Below are positions 11,510-11,767 of a stretch of DNA of 11,767 nucleotides, piece by piece. Source of the DNA: Kangiella sp. (GTDB lineage Bacteria; Pseudomonadota; Gammaproteobacteria; Enterobacterales; Kangiellaceae); assembly GCA_002733465.1 (NCBI GenBank), contig NVVT01000004.1, forward strand, positions 167,039 through 178,805, written 5' to 3'. The position numbers were made by a program, and so were the translations under genes. The notes beneath the pieces are model-generated. The model was not told the DNA's origin. It saw nothing but the letters and a program-made list of their open reading frames with translations, and did no database searches. Numbering within the stretch: position 1 is the first letter of the stretch; each line of letters begins with the position of its first letter.

Positions 11510-11767
11510 TTAGAAATTATATCTAAATCCAAGAGTCCAATTTCGTTTGGTTCTTGGTGCCAAGTCTTTTATAAATGAGGCGTGATCTCTAATTTCTTCA
11601 TTGAGTAAGTTTTTCCCTTTTAGAAATAGATACCAGTCACTTGAGCGATTAGATAATCGATAGGCAAATTCTAGGTTGACTAAATCAAATGCTGGAGTCG
11701 ATAATTCATTTTCACCTACATTATTTTGCGCTTTATTTTTACTCCATACTAAATCAGTAGAAAAATC
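11510..11767 (-). CDS. C-terminal end of a TonB-dependent outer-membrane receptor (start outside window)
   Basis: The minus-strand frame is open from the window edge to TAA at 11510-11512, giving 85 residues with no start codon needed. The sequence has the last strands of a TonB-dependent receptor barrel: TPAFDLVNLEFAYRL (about 24-38), WYLFLKGKNLLNEE (about 44-57, the conserved 'xGxNLxN' strand), RDHASFIKDLAPRTKRNWT (59-77), and the final beta-signal LGFRYNF ending in Phe, which BamA recognises. The RxHxSFxKDxAPxxxRN pattern recalls receptors of the ZnuD-like zinc-uptake type, but this is from memory and the ligand cannot be decided from the tail. It converges on the dipeptidase gene with 16 bases between the stops. 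Confidence 0.85.
   Translation of the reverse strand, partial: DFSTDLVWSKNKAQNNVGENELSTPAFDLVNLEFAYRLSNRSSDWYLFLKGKNLLNEEIRDHASFIKDLAPRTKRNWTLGFRYNF

Overview
The window comes from an AT-rich chromosome of a Gram-negative bacterium, most likely a gammaproteobacterium. The evidence is the order hisS - yfgM - bamB - der (histidyl-tRNA synthetase, YfgM/PpiD-type membrane chaperone, BAM-complex lipoprotein, ribosome GTPase), a conserved gammaproteobacterial neighbourhood, plus lipoproteins with lipoboxes and the end of a TonB-dependent outer-membrane receptor. Marine or halophilic orders such as Oceanospirillales/Kangiella-like or Alteromonadales would fit, but that is only an impression. The genes usually found just upstream of hisS in enterics (ispG, rodZ) are absent here, and hisS appears to have its own promoter.

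Left part (1-5100), accessory in character. A 5'-truncated FHA-domain protein with a C-terminal membrane anchor (1-510, +) runs tail to tail into a 587-residue Hanks-type Ser/Thr kinase (507-2270, -). The two genes overlap by four bases (TTAA), and both proteins end in a single transmembrane segment. The kinase has an intact catalytic domain followed by a degenerate second kinase fold that has lost its glycine loop and HRD aspartate. Next comes a type II toxin-antitoxin operon (Phd/YefM-like antitoxin 2509-2730; RelE/ParE-like toxin 2767-3102). Its promoter, with a 17-bp spacer, is overlapped at the -35 box by a 19-bp near-perfect dyad, the layout expected for autoregulation. An unrecognised four-helix membrane protein with a C-terminal PH-like region follows (3199-4059, +). 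A CtlX-type guanidino-group hydrolase (4137-5093, -) is divergent from hisS.

Middle part (5101-10131), core genes on the + strand: hisS (TTG start, with a terminator-like hairpin plus U-tract in the leader), yfgM (GTG start, long acidic periplasmic tail carrying an ACAGAT repeat), bamB (overlapping yfgM by one base) and der. They connect translation (HisRS, Der) with envelope protein handling (YfgM, BamB).

Right part (10132-11767). Seven AATTAA hexamers lie between der and a zinc M19 (renal-type) dipeptidase lipoprotein gene (10189-11493, +). The dipeptidase converges on the last 85 codons of a TonB-dependent receptor (11510-11767, -) that has no start inside the window. A perfect 12-bp inverted repeat sits in the last codons of the dipeptidase.

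Several gene boundaries carry short tandem repeats (9-mer 6558-6582, 6-mer 7359-7382, 6-mer 10131-10172), a recurring peculiarity of this locus. No tRNA, rRNA, CRISPR array, insertion sequence or integrase is visible. The best candidate for something undescribed is the membrane-anchored FHA / kinase-pseudokinase pair at the left edge; the evidence for a dedicated system is suggestive only, because its neighbours lie outside the window.
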